Positions 1-8,633 of a DNA stretch of 58,172 bases are shown here, one piece after another. The first letter of the stretch is position 1; every line of letters begins with the position of its first letter. The translations under genes were made by a program, and so were the position numbers. The notes under the pieces were generated by a model that had not been told where the DNA came from, did not search any database, and worked only from the letters and a program-made list of their open reading frames with translations. Origin of the DNA: Oscillospiraceae bacterium (GTDB taxonomy: Bacteria > Bacillota > Clostridia > Oscillospirales > Acutalibacteraceae); the NCBI GenBank assembly GCA_022487055.1, contig JAKVJJ010000009.1, positions 1 to 58,172 of the forward strand, given 5' to 3'.

Positions 1-2
1 TG

Positions 3-557
3 TCTGTTACCGAATATGGAATGTTTCTTGGCATTGAAAGCGGTGCCTCTGTGCTCGCTATGCTGATCCTTTCTGCGATACATATTAAGCCCAAAAATCG
101 GTTTCGGGTTATGTCGGTCAGCATTGTTCTGTCTGCAATTTTTGGCATCATTACCATGCTGATGCACGGATTTATTCTTTGCTCTGTATTTGATTCCCTG
201 AGCATGTTTACAAATGTCATATTTAATATGATTACTTCTTCCGCGCTGCTGCTGATGTTGGATGAGCGTTACCGCGGCAAATCGCTTGGAATTTTGTCTG
301 CGATTGCGCAGGGCGGTGTTGCCATTTCCATGCTGCTGTACGGTGCTTTCAGCTCTATTGTAAATGTGCAGATTGTCGCACTGGTTGGTATAATATTGAT
401 GATTATCCCGGGCGTGATTTATCTGCGCAATCGTTCCTTGCACTCAATTTTGGAAGCGGAAGAACCGGATTTGGATGTCGCTGACAGTCATCCGGAAGTT
501 TCTGTGGAAATTTCGGCAGAATCTGCAGAGTCGGACGCTCCGCAGGCCAATACCTAA
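3..557 (+). CDS. C-terminal part of an integral membrane transporter (MFS-like), 5' end outside window
   Basis: The reading frame is open from the first bases, so the true start lies upstream and this is a 3' fragment of about 184 residues. It shows roughly five hydrophobic helices with short polar loops (for example KPKNRFR and DERYRGKS), followed after about residue 140 by an acidic, Ser/Glu-rich cytoplasmic tail. The helix pattern and the loop DERYRGKSLG before a Gly-rich helix fit the C-terminal half of a major facilitator superfamily transporter. No substrate can be read from this part. It ends 10 bases before a bidirectional terminator shared with the convergent flavodoxin gene. The MFS assignment is an inference from topology; membrane location is secure. 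Confidence 0.55.
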   Translation, partial: SVTEYGMFLGIESGASVLAMLILSAIHIKPKNRFRVMSVSIVLSAIFGIITMLMHGFILCSVFDSLSMFTNVIFNMITSSALLLMLDERYRGKSLGILSAIAQGGVAISMLLYGAFSSIVNVQIVALVGIILMIIPGVIYLRNRSLHSILEAEEPDLDVADSHPEVSVEISAESAESDAPQANT

Positions 558-567
558 TTCATGATTC

Positions 568-607
568 AAAAAATCCTTCACCTGATTTTTTCAGATGAAG
601 GATTTTT
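568..607. terminator. bidirectional intrinsic terminator
   Basis: A 12-bp perfect stem (AAAAATCCTTCA pairing with TGAAGGATTTTT) encloses a T-rich loop, with A-runs on one side and T-runs on the other. It sits between the convergent transporter and flavodoxin genes and can terminate both. Confidence 0.85.
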
Positions 608-611
608 GTCG

Positions 612-1046
612 TTACTTTGTCTTTTTGTTGGAAGCAGTCCGTATGTCACAGTAACTGATAAGCTTGCAGCCTTTTTGCGCAATCAAGTCTTTGGTGCCCT
701 GCTGACTTCTCGGTTCCTCACCGCCTGCGGAACAGAAAAACAGAGAAACTTCTTTATCGCGCGGCAGCAAATGAAGGATGGCATTAAAAGCCGGGGCAGG
801 AAACCCGGCCCAGATGGGACAGCCGATGAAGATACGGTCATAAACGGACAGATCACACTTCAGCGGCTGTATGGCGGATGCTTTGCGTTGCATTGCCTGT
901 GGACAGCCGGAAAAGACTGCTGACAAGGGATTGCGCTTTTTCAGCTCCTGTACTTCACAGAGCTCCGCATTCTCTTCTTGGGCAATCCGTTCTGCTTCTG
1001 CCTTGGTATTTCCACCCAAAGAATAATACAAAACAATTGTTTTCAT
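612..1046 (-). CDS. flavodoxin-like protein
   Basis: A 144-residue flavodoxin-fold protein. The start ATG at 1046 is preceded by AGAAGG; a longer frame upstream lacks a ribosome site. Near the N-terminus MKTIVLYYSLGGNTKAEA has the beta1 strand and the phosphate-binding S-x-G-N-T loop typical of FMN-binding flavodoxins, and IFIGCPIWAGFPAPAFN (about residues 70-90) matches the second FMN loop (YD-IGCPIWAG). Such proteins carry electrons or act as NAD(P)H/FMN oxidoreductases in the cytoplasm. The gene lies 32 bases downstream of degV on the same strand and probably shares its promoter. The family is clear; the physiological redox partner cannot be deduced. Confidence 0.82.
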   Translation of the reverse strand: MKTIVLYYSLGGNTKAEAERIAQEENAELCEVQELKKRNPLSAVFSGCPQAMQRKASAIQPLKCDLSVYDRIFIGCPIWAGFPAPAFNAILHLLPRDKEVSLFFCSAGGEEPRSQQGTKDLIAQKGCKLISYCDIRTASNKKTK

Positions 1047-1078
1047 AAGCTTTTCCTTCTTTATGTGAGAGAAATAAT

Positions 1079-1927
1079 TTAGTCCGCATTGAAAACACAA
1101 ATGCCAATCAGGCCGGGGCCAGTGTGCACGGCCAGTGACGCGGTGATTTGCTTGTCCACGACTCGTTCAGCATTTGGAAACATTTCAGAAAGTTGCTTGC
1201 GCACATGGGCGGCTTCTTCTTCGGCGTCGCCGTTCATCAGCGCAAGCCACAGTTTCCCTTTTGGTTCATGTTTCTGCACGGTCTCCAAAAGGCGCTGCAT
1301 GCCATTTTTCTTGCCACGCATCATTGCTACAGTATAATAGATGCCTTCTTCATTGCAGGAAATGACGGGCTTAATGTTCAGTACCTTGCCAATCAGTCCG
1401 GTGATTTTGCCGATTCTGCCGCCTGCCCGCAGATAATCCAGCGTGTCCATGTAAAAGAAAACTTTGCATTCTTTCGTTTTACGCTGCAGCCCGGCGGTGA
1501 TTTGCTCAAAGCTCATACCGGCAGCAACGGCACGAGCAGCCCAAAGTGCAAACATGCCTGTGCCGATGGAAATGCTTTTGCTGTCAAAAGTAAAGGTTTG
1601 CATATCGTGAAATTCACCCAGAGCGGTTTTCACTGTATTGTAAGTGCCGCTTAGCCCGCTGGAGATGCATACGGCAATCAACTTGCTGTAACCCTGTGCC
1701 CGAATCTGCTCCACTGCGTCCTTGACTTCGAGCAGATTTGGGGTGGAAGTTTTGGGAATTTCCTGTGGAAAACGGCTATAGACTGTCTGTGGGGGGAGAC
1801 TGCCATCCTCATAGACTTCATTCCCATAGACGATACGCAGATTCATGGTCCATATTCCGTACTTCTTTTTCAGCTCCTCCGGCAAGTCGCTGCCAGAGTC
1901 GACCAGAATTGCAATTTTTTCTGCCAT
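1079..1927 (-). CDS. degV: DegV family fatty-acid-binding protein
   Basis: 282 residues, the usual DegV length. KIAILVDSGSDLPEEL at the N-terminus is the DegV signature (D-S-x-x-D-L), and ICISSGLSGTYNTV and MDTLDYLRAGGRIGK match the conserved lipid-pocket segments. Family members bind a fatty acid and, in Firmicutes, can present it to a fatty-acid kinase (FakA) for phosphorylation. Which lipid is bound here is unknown. The ATG at 1927 was chosen because GTGGGG precedes it; an ATG 15 bases upstream is too close to its own signal. Transcription starts from a TTGACA-17-TACAAT promoter whose start region is covered by a 25-bp palindrome, implying a dedicated repressor. Confidence 0.9.
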   Translation of the reverse strand: MAEKIAILVDSGSDLPEELKKKYGIWTMNLRIVYGNEVYEDGSLPPQTVYSRFPQEIPKTSTPNLLEVKDAVEQIRAQGYSKLIAVCISSGLSGTYNTVKTALGEFHDMQTFTFDSKSISIGTGMFALWAARAVAAGMSFEQITAGLQRKTKECKVFFYMDTLDYLRAGGRIGKITGLIGKVLNIKPVISCNEEGIYYTVAMMRGKKNGMQRLLETVQKHEPKGKLWLALMNGDAEEEAAHVRKQLSEMFPNAERVVDKQITASLAVHTGPGLIGICVFNAD

Positions 1928-1946
1928 AATTTTTCCCCACATTATA

Positions 1947-2001
1947 TTATATAGTTTTGAAAACTATATAACATTGTATTCCTTCAAGAATTATCTGTCA
2001 A
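1947..2001 (-). promoter_or_regulatory. degV promoter with palindromic operator
   Basis: On the minus strand TTGACA (2001-1996) and TACAAT (1978-1973) are separated by exactly 17 bp. Immediately downstream a perfect 25-base palindrome with arms TTATATAGTTTT/AAAACTATATAA spans 1947-1971 and covers the expected start of transcription. This is the typical position of a repressor operator. The regulator is not encoded nearby. Confidence 0.75.
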
Positions 2002-2082
2002 CTGCTTCTTTATAAACAAATAGTAAATTCCAGTGTCTTTCTTTTATTGTGAGCAGTTTCTATGGAAACATGACAAAAAATT

Positions 2083-2113
2083 GAAAAAAACACTGCTAAT
2101 TATTTGGCAGCAG
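2083..2113 (-). terminator. probable terminator of the PAS/GGDEF gene
   Basis: Read on the minus strand, CTGCT and AGCAG form a short stem followed by a run of T. The stem is only 5 bp, so efficiency is uncertain. Confidence 0.5.
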
Positions 2114-2136
2114 GATGAAGATGAATTCTATTTTTA

Positions 2137-4395
2137 TTAGGAGGGGATATAGCTTTGTCCGCGGTATTTGGAAAGGAATACTGCCAGCAGACTGCCAATC
2201 TGGCTGAAAGCTTTTCGGCGGTCCTGCGACCAGCTTTCGTGCAGGGAACTTTCCAGCACAAGCAGACCGGATGGAGTGTCACAATCCATCATCAGGCACT
2301 CCATCATTCCGGCAATTTTCCGTTCCTGCATTTCTTGGCGCAGAGCTGGAGCGCACATCGTCGTTTCATCGGCACACAGCAGGTCTTCTTTGCCCAGTGC
2401 CGCATAATAGGTATGCAGGGTATGGATCAGCCCTGCGTTGCTTTCCACCGGAAACGCCGATACATTTCGTGCGTCCCAGCTAAAAGCAATGCGAAGCTTC
2501 TTGCCTTTGTCCAGTGTGCAAACATACAGATAACTGGCATAAAACCAGGTACTCATATATTCCAACACATGAGTAATTGCATAGGGGGTGTCAGGGGTAC
2601 TGTTCAGTACATGAAACGCTTCCTGTAAAAGCTGTCCGCTGTCTGCATACAAATGTGTGGTTTGGGCAGGGCGCAGAGTTTCCTCCGCATCCAGACAGCA
2701 TGCACCCTCCGGCAAACATGCGGAAGAATAAAAGGCAGCTTCTGCACGGCCGCCTCTCTTGACATTATAAAGGGCACGGTCAGCGAAACGGTACAAATCC
2801 GAAAAAGTTTGGGCATCCTCTGGGTAACAGGCGATGCCAACACTGCAGGTCATGCACTGCTCGCTGCCGTCAAGCTCAATATGCTGCATTTCCTGCAGCA
2901 ACTGGTGCGCTTTTTTCAAGGCGGTTTTTCGTCCGATTTTCGACACAAAAATGAGGAATTCATCGCCGCCGATTCGGCCGGTTACATCAGAGGAACGGAA
3001 AATGTGTCGGATGGCATTTGCAGTGTCAGTAAGAACGGCATCCCCACGCAGATGACCATAGCGGTCGTTAACGGTTTTAAAGTGGTCAAGGTCCAAAATC
3101 ATCAATGCACAGCAGTCTGCTCCAACTGTTTTTAACTGGGCTGTTACTTGCATCTCCGTGGCATTTTTGTTCAGCAGTCCGGTCAGGGCATCCTGCTGCA
3201 CCTGTTCCATCAGACTGAGCTGCTGCTCCTTTTCTTTGGAGATGTCCGTAATGACGCCCACCGCACGCAGTGGCCGTCCACTGCGGCTGTATTGAATGGA
3301 GGCACGCACACGGCACCAGAAGTGCTTTCCCTCCCGGCTGATGAAACGTGTTTCAAAGTCAACAGGGCCTTTACCGGCGGACAGCTTCTTCATTTCCGAC
3401 CGGAACTGTTCCAAATCCTGCTGTGGAATAAAGCGGGGACACTTAATAGACTGTGCGGCATGAGCCTGCACGGTTTGATAGCCGAACTTTTCTTCCCAAC
3501 TGGAGGAGAAACAAATGGAATCATAAGCAAAATTCCACTCAAAGATAATGTCCGCCGTTTGCCTGCTGACAATTTGATAACGCTCCAAATTCAGCCGGAG
3601 TTGATTGCTCTGTTCTTTTTGTTCTGTGGCATCCGTCAGGATACACAAGTACAGTGGGCAATCGTCCTCTCCTGTTATCTGCTTGTGATGCTCTAAAATC
3701 CAGCGGATGGCGTTTTTGCAGGTGACGCGGTATTCCAGCTCTAAGGTGTCCGGATTTTTTAGGGTTTTCAGCACATAGTGCCGGTCAATGTGAGAAATCA
3801 TTTCCATGTAATGCGAATGGAAACAATTTTTGATGGTGTCTGCGGTATAGCCGGTCATTTTTAAAAAGCTGCTGCTCATGTAAACAATCGTTCGTTCCTT
3901 ATCCAGCTTACAGAGCAGAGTCCCACCGGGAATGTTTTCCAGAACTTTAAAGAACTGCTGACTGCGGTTCTTTAATTTGCGAGCGGCAAGATGCATTTCA
4001 TCTTGGCTAATATTTGGGCAGGACAAATGCAAATGTACAAGTTCTAACTTTCCTCCGCTTTTTTTGAACATGGCCGTCACACGATTGTAGACATCGGCAG
4101 TCACCGGATTTTTCGCCGCGGCAGAGATAGTTCCTGCTACAAGGCATAAAGAATCTGTCAGTGCTTGTGCCTTTAAGTCAAAGTTACTGATGTGAAATTG
4201 CTCAACTCCGGTGGCAGCATTCTGTTTCAGCGCCTGCTTTAGTTCTTCCGGCGAATGGTAATATTCGTTTTCCCTTATACCGATAATGGTTGTGTCCGGT
4301 CCCATGCAAGTGAACAGAGAATCCAGATCTCCCTGCTCAAAATACGCTTTAGCAGTGCTGCGGACAAGCTGAAGCACTTCATTTTCCAATACCAT
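2137..4395 (-). CDS. PAS-PAS-GGDEF diguanylate cyclase with N-terminal SnoaL-like and C-terminal GAF-like domains
   Basis: 752 residues, no signal peptide or membrane helix, so a soluble sensor. The ATG at 4395 has GGGAGGAG just upstream. Domains in order: a SnoaL/NTF2-like domain (about 1-130, with FEQGDLDSLF and MGPDTTIIG), two PAS/PAC modules (about 145-265 and 275-395, the second ending VGVITDISKEKE), a GGDEF domain (about 405-565) with intact RIGGDEF and LDLDHFKTVNDRYGH, and a C-terminal segment (about 575-752) resembling a GAF domain. An intact GGDEF motif supports synthesis of cyclic-di-GMP. The N-terminal SnoaL-like domain is an uncommon addition and may be the ligand sensor. No EAL domain or c-di-GMP effector is in the window. 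Confidence 0.82.
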   Translation of the reverse strand: MVLENEVLQLVRSTAKAYFEQGDLDSLFTCMGPDTTIIGIRENEYYHSPEELKQALKQNAATGVEQFHISNFDLKAQALTDSLCLVAGTISAAAKNPVTADVYNRVTAMFKKSGGKLELVHLHLSCPNISQDEMHLAARKLKNRSQQFFKVLENIPGGTLLCKLDKERTIVYMSSSFLKMTGYTADTIKNCFHSHYMEMISHIDRHYVLKTLKNPDTLELEYRVTCKNAIRWILEHHKQITGEDDCPLYLCILTDATEQKEQSNQLRLNLERYQIVSRQTADIIFEWNFAYDSICFSSSWEEKFGYQTVQAHAAQSIKCPRFIPQQDLEQFRSEMKKLSAGKGPVDFETRFISREGKHFWCRVRASIQYSRSGRPLRAVGVITDISKEKEQQLSLMEQVQQDALTGLLNKNATEMQVTAQLKTVGADCCALMILDLDHFKTVNDRYGHLRGDAVLTDTANAIRHIFRSSDVTGRIGGDEFLIFVSKIGRKTALKKAHQLLQEMQHIELDGSEQCMTCSVGIACYPEDAQTFSDLYRFADRALYNVKRGGRAEAAFYSSACLPEGACCLDAEETLRPAQTTHLYADSGQLLQEAFHVLNSTPDTPYAITHVLEYMSTWFYASYLYVCTLDKGKKLRIAFSWDARNVSAFPVESNAGLIHTLHTYYAALGKEDLLCADETTMCAPALRQEMQERKIAGMMECLMMDCDTPSGLLVLESSLHESWSQDRRKAFSQIGSLLAVFLSKYRGQSYIPS

Positions 4396-4499
4396 GGATT
4401 CTCCTCCCGATATCCGAACCAATGGACTCAGGTTAAAGAATAAATAAATTGCTTTAATTATTCACGCACAACAAACTTTAAGAAACAACATATATATTC

Positions 4500-4528
4500 A
4501 TCATATCATTATGATCAGGGATAATCAA
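4500..4528 (-). promoter_or_regulatory. candidate promoter of the PAS/GGDEF gene
   Basis: On the minus strand TTGATT (4528-4523) and TATGAT (4505-4500) are spaced by 17 bp, about 105 bases before the start codon. It was chosen as the best match in an AT-rich gap, so confidence is moderate. Confidence 0.45.
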
Positions 4529-4582
4529 TAATAATCTGTAAATAATGCCATGTATTGTTCGACAAGATTTGCAAAATTGCCC

Positions 4583-4627
4583 AAAAAAATAAATAGAAAA
4601 TCAAATCTAACTAATTTTCTATTTATT
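4583..4627 (-). terminator. terminator of the cellobiose phosphorylase gene
   Basis: A perfect 14-bp inverted repeat (AATAAATAGAAAAT with ATTTTCTATTTATT) has a 12-base loop and is followed on the minus strand by seven T. It lies 20 bases past the stop codon. Confidence 0.8.
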
Positions 4628-4647
4628 AAAATTAAATAATTATCTAT

Positions 4648-7092
4648 TTATAGATTGTTGCCAAGGACAGCCCGCACAGCATAATGTTTCTTATTTGGCT
4701 CGTAGGGAATCAGGCACCCGGCAACGGTTTTTCCGTCTACTGTCAGTTCCGCGACACCTTTTTGCACACCGTGTGGATTCTCAACTGTGATTTCATATTC
4801 AGCACCGCGGTACAGACGCTTTACAGTGAACCCGGAGCAGTCATGCGGGATGCATGGATTTATCTGCAGACCATCCAACGTAGGCTGAATTCCAAGCAAG
4901 TATTGGCTGACATCCGCAAAAGTCCAGGCTGCTGTTCCAGTGAGCCAGCTGTTTTTGGCTTCTCCAAAGGACGGTGCGTCCTTGCCGGCAACCATCTGAC
5001 TGTAAACATAAGGTTCTGTGCGGTGAATTTCACTGATGTTTTCAATATATGCCGGGCAGGTTTTGCGGTAGACTTCAAAAGCACGGTCACCATGCCCTGC
5101 CACTGCTTCTGCGCAACTTATCCACGGATTGTTGTGACAGAAAATTCCGGCGTTTTCCTTGTAACCTGGCGGATAACTGGAAATTTCACCGAGGTTCAGC
5201 CGATAAGTGGTGTAAGCAGGCTGCAGCAGGAGAATGCCGTACTTGGTGTCCAGCCGTTCCTGCACACTCTTGAGCGCGCGGTCAGCCAGACCTTCTTTCA
5301 GTCCGATGCCGGCCATAACGCACATTCCCTGCGGCTCAATGAAAATCTGACCTTCATCGCAGATATGACTGCCAACCGGTTTACTGAAAGCATCATAGGC
5401 GCGGACAAACCATTCACCGTCCCAGCCAGCGGTCATTACGGCTTTACGCATCTGTTCAACTTCCGCACGTACCTGCTGCGCTTCCTCTTTCAGGTCGCAG
5501 TGTTCACAGATGTCAGCGTATTCTGTGCCGTATTTGACGTACATTCCGCCGATAAAGACGCTTTCCGCTTTTCCGCTTTCCATATTGGAGCAGGTCTGGA
5601 AGCTTTCGCCCGGTTCAGAGGAGAAACAGTTCAGATTCAAACAGTCATTCCAGTCTGCGCGGCCAATCAGGGGTAGACCATGTGGGCCTTTGTGTGTGCG
5701 GGAGTAGCCAAAGCTGCGGCGCAGATGTTCCATAAGCGGCTGCGCTTTACTTTCGTCATTGTCGAATGCGACCGGTTCTTTTAAAATAGAGAAGTCACCG
5801 GTTTCCCGTAGATAGGCACTTGTGCCCGCAATCAACCACAGCGGGTCATCATTGAAACCGCTGCCGATATCTGCATTGCCCTTTTTGGTCAGCGGCTGAT
5901 ACTGGTGATAAGAGCTGCCGTCCTCAAATTGTGTGGCGGCAATGTCCAGAATGCGCTGGCGGGAACGTTCCGGCACCATATGTACAATTCCGAGCAAATC
6001 CTGGCAGGAATCGCGGAATCCCATGCCCCGCCCGGTGCCGCTTTCAAAGTAGCTGGCGCTCCGGCTGAGGTTAAAGGTAATCATGCACTGATACTGGTTC
6101 CAGATATTTGCCATGCGGTCAAGCTTTTTGTCGGGGGATGTGACGGAGAAGCGGGAGAGCAGTGCATCCCAGTAGTCGTGCAGTTCCTGCAGGGCAGAAT
6201 CCACTTGGCGGTCTGTGCGGTATTTTTCCATCAGGGCAAGGGCACGGTCTTTCTTAATGATGCCGGGTGCTTCCCACTTGTCGTCCGCCGGATTTTCCAC
6301 ATAACCAAGCACAAAAATATAGCTGACGCTCTGGCCGGGATGCAGCACGGCTTTCAGATGATGGCTGCCGATTGGTTGCCAGCCATGCGCAATGCTGTTG
6401 CCGGATTTGTTTTCCAACACGGCACGCGGTTCCCTGTAATCACAGTCCGCACCGCAGAAACTGTCGCGGCTGGTATCAAAGCCGCAGACGGGTGCATTGA
6501 CAGTATAAAAGGCGAAATGATGGCGGCGTTCACGGTACTCAGTTTTATGATAGATTGTGCTGTCAATAACCTCCACTTCGCCGGTGCTGAAGTTTCGCTG
6601 GAAGTTGTTGGCGTCGTCCACGGCGTTCCAGAGGCAGAACTCCACCAGACTGAAAATATCGAGCTGCTTTTCGGTATCGGTGGTGTTGGTTAGAGTCAGC
6701 CGGTTTATTTCACAATTATCATTGACCGGGACAAAGCATTCCAAAGATGCCTGCACACCATTTTTGCTGCTCTCTAAAATAGTATAGCCGAGGCCATGGC
6801 GGCAGCGGTAGGAATCAAGGTCAGTTTTCATGGGTTTCCAGCCGGGATTCCAGATGGTGTTGCCGTCCTTTATATAATAGTAACGGCCGATGCTATCCAT
6901 TGGGCAGTCATTATAGCGGTAGCGGGTGATGCGGCGCAGCTTGGCATCCTGGTAAAAACAGTAGCCTCCTGCCGTATTGGAAATCAGGGAGAAAAACTCG
7001 CGGGTGCCCAGGTAATTAATCCATGGCAGAGGGGTGCATGGAGTGGTAATAACATATTCTTTGTTCTGGTCGTCAAAATGTCCGAATTGCAT
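4648..7092 (-). CDS. cbpA: cellobiose phosphorylase (GH94)
   Basis: 814 residues, the usual length of cellobiose phosphorylase (EC 2.4.1.20), which splits cellobiose with phosphate to glucose 1-phosphate and glucose in the cytoplasm. The N-terminus [18 protein letters not shown] and the [10 protein letters not shown] segment are characteristic. The centre has [20 protein letters not shown] and [13 protein letters not shown]; the Asp of WNDC is the family catalytic acid. [16 protein letters not shown] and the C-terminal sandwich complete the GH94 plan. No signal peptide is seen, as expected. AAAGGAG precedes the ATG. It is divergent from a LacI regulator and a sugar ABC transporter, and four AAAACGTTTT-like sites lie between them, so substrate-induced expression is likely. 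Cellodextrin phosphorylase is the main alternative; the length favours cellobiose. Confidence 0.93.
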   Translation of the reverse strand: MQFGHFDDQNKEYVITTPCTPLPWINYLGTREFFSLISNTAGGYCFYQDAKLRRITRYRYNDCPMDSIGRYYYIKDGNTIWNPGWKPMKTDLDSYRCRHGLGYTILESSKNGVQASLECFVPVNDNCEINRLTLTNTTDTEKQLDIFSLVEFCLWNAVDDANNFQRNFSTGEVEVIDSTIYHKTEYRERRHHFAFYTVNAPVCGFDTSRDSFCGADCDYREPRAVLENKSGNSIAHGWQPIGSHHLKAVLHPGQSVSYIFVLGYVENPADDKWEAPGIIKKDRALALMEKYRTDRQVDSALQELHDYWDALLSRFSVTSPDKKLDRMANIWNQYQCMITFNLSRSASYFESGTGRGMGFRDSCQDLLGIVHMVPERSRQRILDIAATQFEDGSSYHQYQPLTKKGNADIGSGFNDDPLWLIAGTSAYLRETGDFSILKEPVAFDNDESKAQPLMEHLRRSFGYSRTHKGPHGLPLIGRADWNDCLNLNCFSSEPGESFQTCSNMESGKAESVFIGGMYVKYGTEYADICEHCDLKEEAQQVRAEVEQMRKAVMTAGWDGEWFVRAYDAFSKPVGSHICDEGQIFIEPQGMCVMAGIGLKEGLADRALKSVQERLDTKYGILLLQPAYTTYRLNLGEISSYPPGYKENAGIFCHNNPWISCAEAVAGHGDRAFEVYRKTCPAYIENISEIHRTEPYVYSQMVAGKDAPSFGEAKNSWLTGTAAWTFADVSQYLLGIQPTLDGLQINPCIPHDCSGFTVKRLYRGAEYEITVENPHGVQKGVAELTVDGKTVAGCLIPYEPNKKHYAVRAVLGNNL

Positions 7093-7120
7093 GATGACGC
7101 TCCTTTCAGGTGAATTCTCT

Positions 7121-7141
7121 TAACGAAAACGTTTACGTAAA
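7121..7141. promoter_or_regulatory. LacI-type operator near cbpA
   Basis: The stretch contains CGAAAACGTTTACG, an imperfect palindrome with central CG like LacI/CcpA-family operators. It lies between the cbpA promoter and its ribosome site, where binding would block transcription. Confidence 0.65.
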
Positions 7142-7166
7142 CAAGCAAAGTGCGATGCACAGACTT

Positions 7167-7195
7167 ACAATACAACATTCCATCTTTCAATGCAA
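7167..7195 (-). promoter_or_regulatory. candidate cbpA promoter
   Basis: On the minus strand TTGCAT (7195-7190) and TATTGT (7172-7167) are spaced by 17 bp. The operator at 7121-7141 is 25-45 bases downstream of the -10 box. Confidence 0.5.
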
Positions 7196-7280
7196 TACAC
7201 ATTTTCACTTTTGGAGAAAGTGTACAATATTTATGAAGAATGATTGGACAAGGCCTGAAAAGGCGAAAAATGAATTTTAT

Positions 7281-7290
7281 AAAACGTTTT
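7281..7290. promoter_or_regulatory. LacI-type operator in the divergent region
   Basis: A perfect AAAACGTTTT palindrome lies about 90 bases upstream of the cbpA -35 box. It matches the core of the sites at 7471-7483 and 7529-7542. Confidence 0.6.
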
Positions 7291-7434
7291 CGGGAATATA
7301 TCTGATTTTTGCACATAAAAAATGGAATATATGACTCACTTTGCTGGAATAAAGATAATTTGATAATTTGCATCGAATAAATTGCATAAATTTCACAGCT
7401 AATAATAAAAATTTTATTTTTTATTTAAAATATA

Positions 7435-7463
7435 TTGCATTTTCTGGAAGAATGCGCTATATT
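7435..7463 (+). promoter_or_regulatory. promoter of the lacI-transporter operon
   Basis: TTGCAT (7435) and TATATT (7458) are separated by 17 bp. The next operator-like site begins about 8 bases after the -10 box, over the expected transcription start. Confidence 0.65.
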
Positions 7464-7469
7464 AAACTT

Positions 7470-7542
7470 GTGAAAACGTTTTAGAAGTTTTTCACGCACG
7501 AACCCGCCGATGTGATACAATATCTTTGTGAAAACATTTTCA
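7470..7542. promoter_or_regulatory. two LacI-type operators in the lacI leader
   Basis: TGAAAACGTTTTA (7471-7483) and TGAAAACATTTTCA (7529-7542) are near-palindromes with the same core, 58 bases apart, between the promoter and the start codon. With the sites at 7121 and 7281 they suggest autoregulation plus DNA looping. Confidence 0.65.
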
Positions 7543-7562
7543 TGCCGGCTTGGAGGAATCAA

Positions 7563-8576
7563 ATGGCATCTTTAAAAGATATTGCAAACGAATGCGGCGT
7601 TTCAGTTGCGACAGTCAGCAAGGTACTCAACGGACACAAGGAAATCAGCGGCACCACAGCACAGCGTGTCATGGCAACAGCCAAGGAACTTGGTTATATG
7701 CCAAACAGCGCCGCCCGTGCCCTGAAAACGAACCGTACATATAATCTTGGGGTTTTGTTTGTTGATGACACCAAAAGCGGACTGACGCATGAGTACTTCT
7801 CCACTGTGCTGGACAGCTTCAAAGTTGAGGCGGAAAAGAATGGATACGACATCACGTTTATCAATCACAACATTGGCAGCAGAAACGCCACTTATCTGGA
7901 ACATTGCCGCTACCGTTGTGTGGACGGCGTCATGATTGCTTGTGTCAATTTCTTTGATCCGCAGGTCATTGAGCTGGTTCACAGCGATATTCCTGTTGTC
8001 ACCATCGACTACACATTTGACAACCACATTTCCGTGATTTCCGACAATGTCAGCGGAATGCAGGATTTGGTACAGTATGTTTACTCCATGGGTCACCGGC
8101 GTGTTGCCTTTATCCACGGCGAAAACACCAGCGTGACCGCCAGCCGCCTTACAAGTTACTATAAAACTTGCATGGAGCTGGGCATCAGTCCGCCGGATGA
8201 CTACGTCCAAGCGGCTCTGTACCATGACACGCGAGTAACTGCGCGCTGTACAAAGGCTCTCATCAGCCTGCCGGAACCACCCACCTGTATTCTGTTCCCG
8301 GATGACTATTCCTATATTGGCGGAGCGAATGTCTTGCGGGAAGCCGGGTTGCGGGTACCGGAGGACATCTCCGTTGCAGGGTACGATGGCATTCACATTC
8401 TGCAGGCGCTCAGTCCGCGGCTGACAACATTGAAGCAGGATACGGATTCTTTGGGAAGAATCGCTGCACAAAAGCTGGTGGAGCTGATTGAGTATCCCAA
8501 AATCACACTGCCGGGTACCACGATTGTGAAGGGCAGCCTGCTGGAGGGGGACACGATTATGCGTATCGGCGAATAG
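7563..8576 (+). CDS. LacI family transcriptional regulator of the cellodextrin locus
   Basis: 337 residues, standard LacI length. The ATG at 7563 follows GGAGGAATCAA; an upstream in-frame ATG has no ribosome site. The N-terminal helix-turn-helix reads MASLKDIANECGVSVATVSK with the hinge ALKTNRTYNLGVLF at about 50-65, followed by a periplasmic-binding-protein-like sugar domain (SPRLTTLKQDT near the C-terminus is the usual dimerisation region). It probably represses both itself with the downstream ABC genes and the divergent cellobiose phosphorylase gene, through the AAAACGTTTT-like sites on both sides of its promoter. The inducer is inferred to be cellobiose or a cellodextrin from context. Confidence 0.9.
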   Translation: MASLKDIANECGVSVATVSKVLNGHKEISGTTAQRVMATAKELGYMPNSAARALKTNRTYNLGVLFVDDTKSGLTHEYFSTVLDSFKVEAEKNGYDITFINHNIGSRNATYLEHCRYRCVDGVMIACVNFFDPQVIELVHSDIPVVTIDYTFDNHISVISDNVSGMQDLVQYVYSMGHRRVAFIHGENTSVTASRLTSYYKTCMELGISPPDDYVQAALYHDTRVTARCTKALISLPEPPTCILFPDDYSYIGGANVLREAGLRVPEDISVAGYDGIHILQALSPRLTTLKQDTDSLGRIAAQKLVELIEYPKITLPGTTIVKGSLLEGDTIMRIGE

Positions 8577-8633
8577 AAATTCGCTGAACGAATACTGATT
8601 TTTAGTCTGTAAAAATCAAAGGAGGAACGTTGT

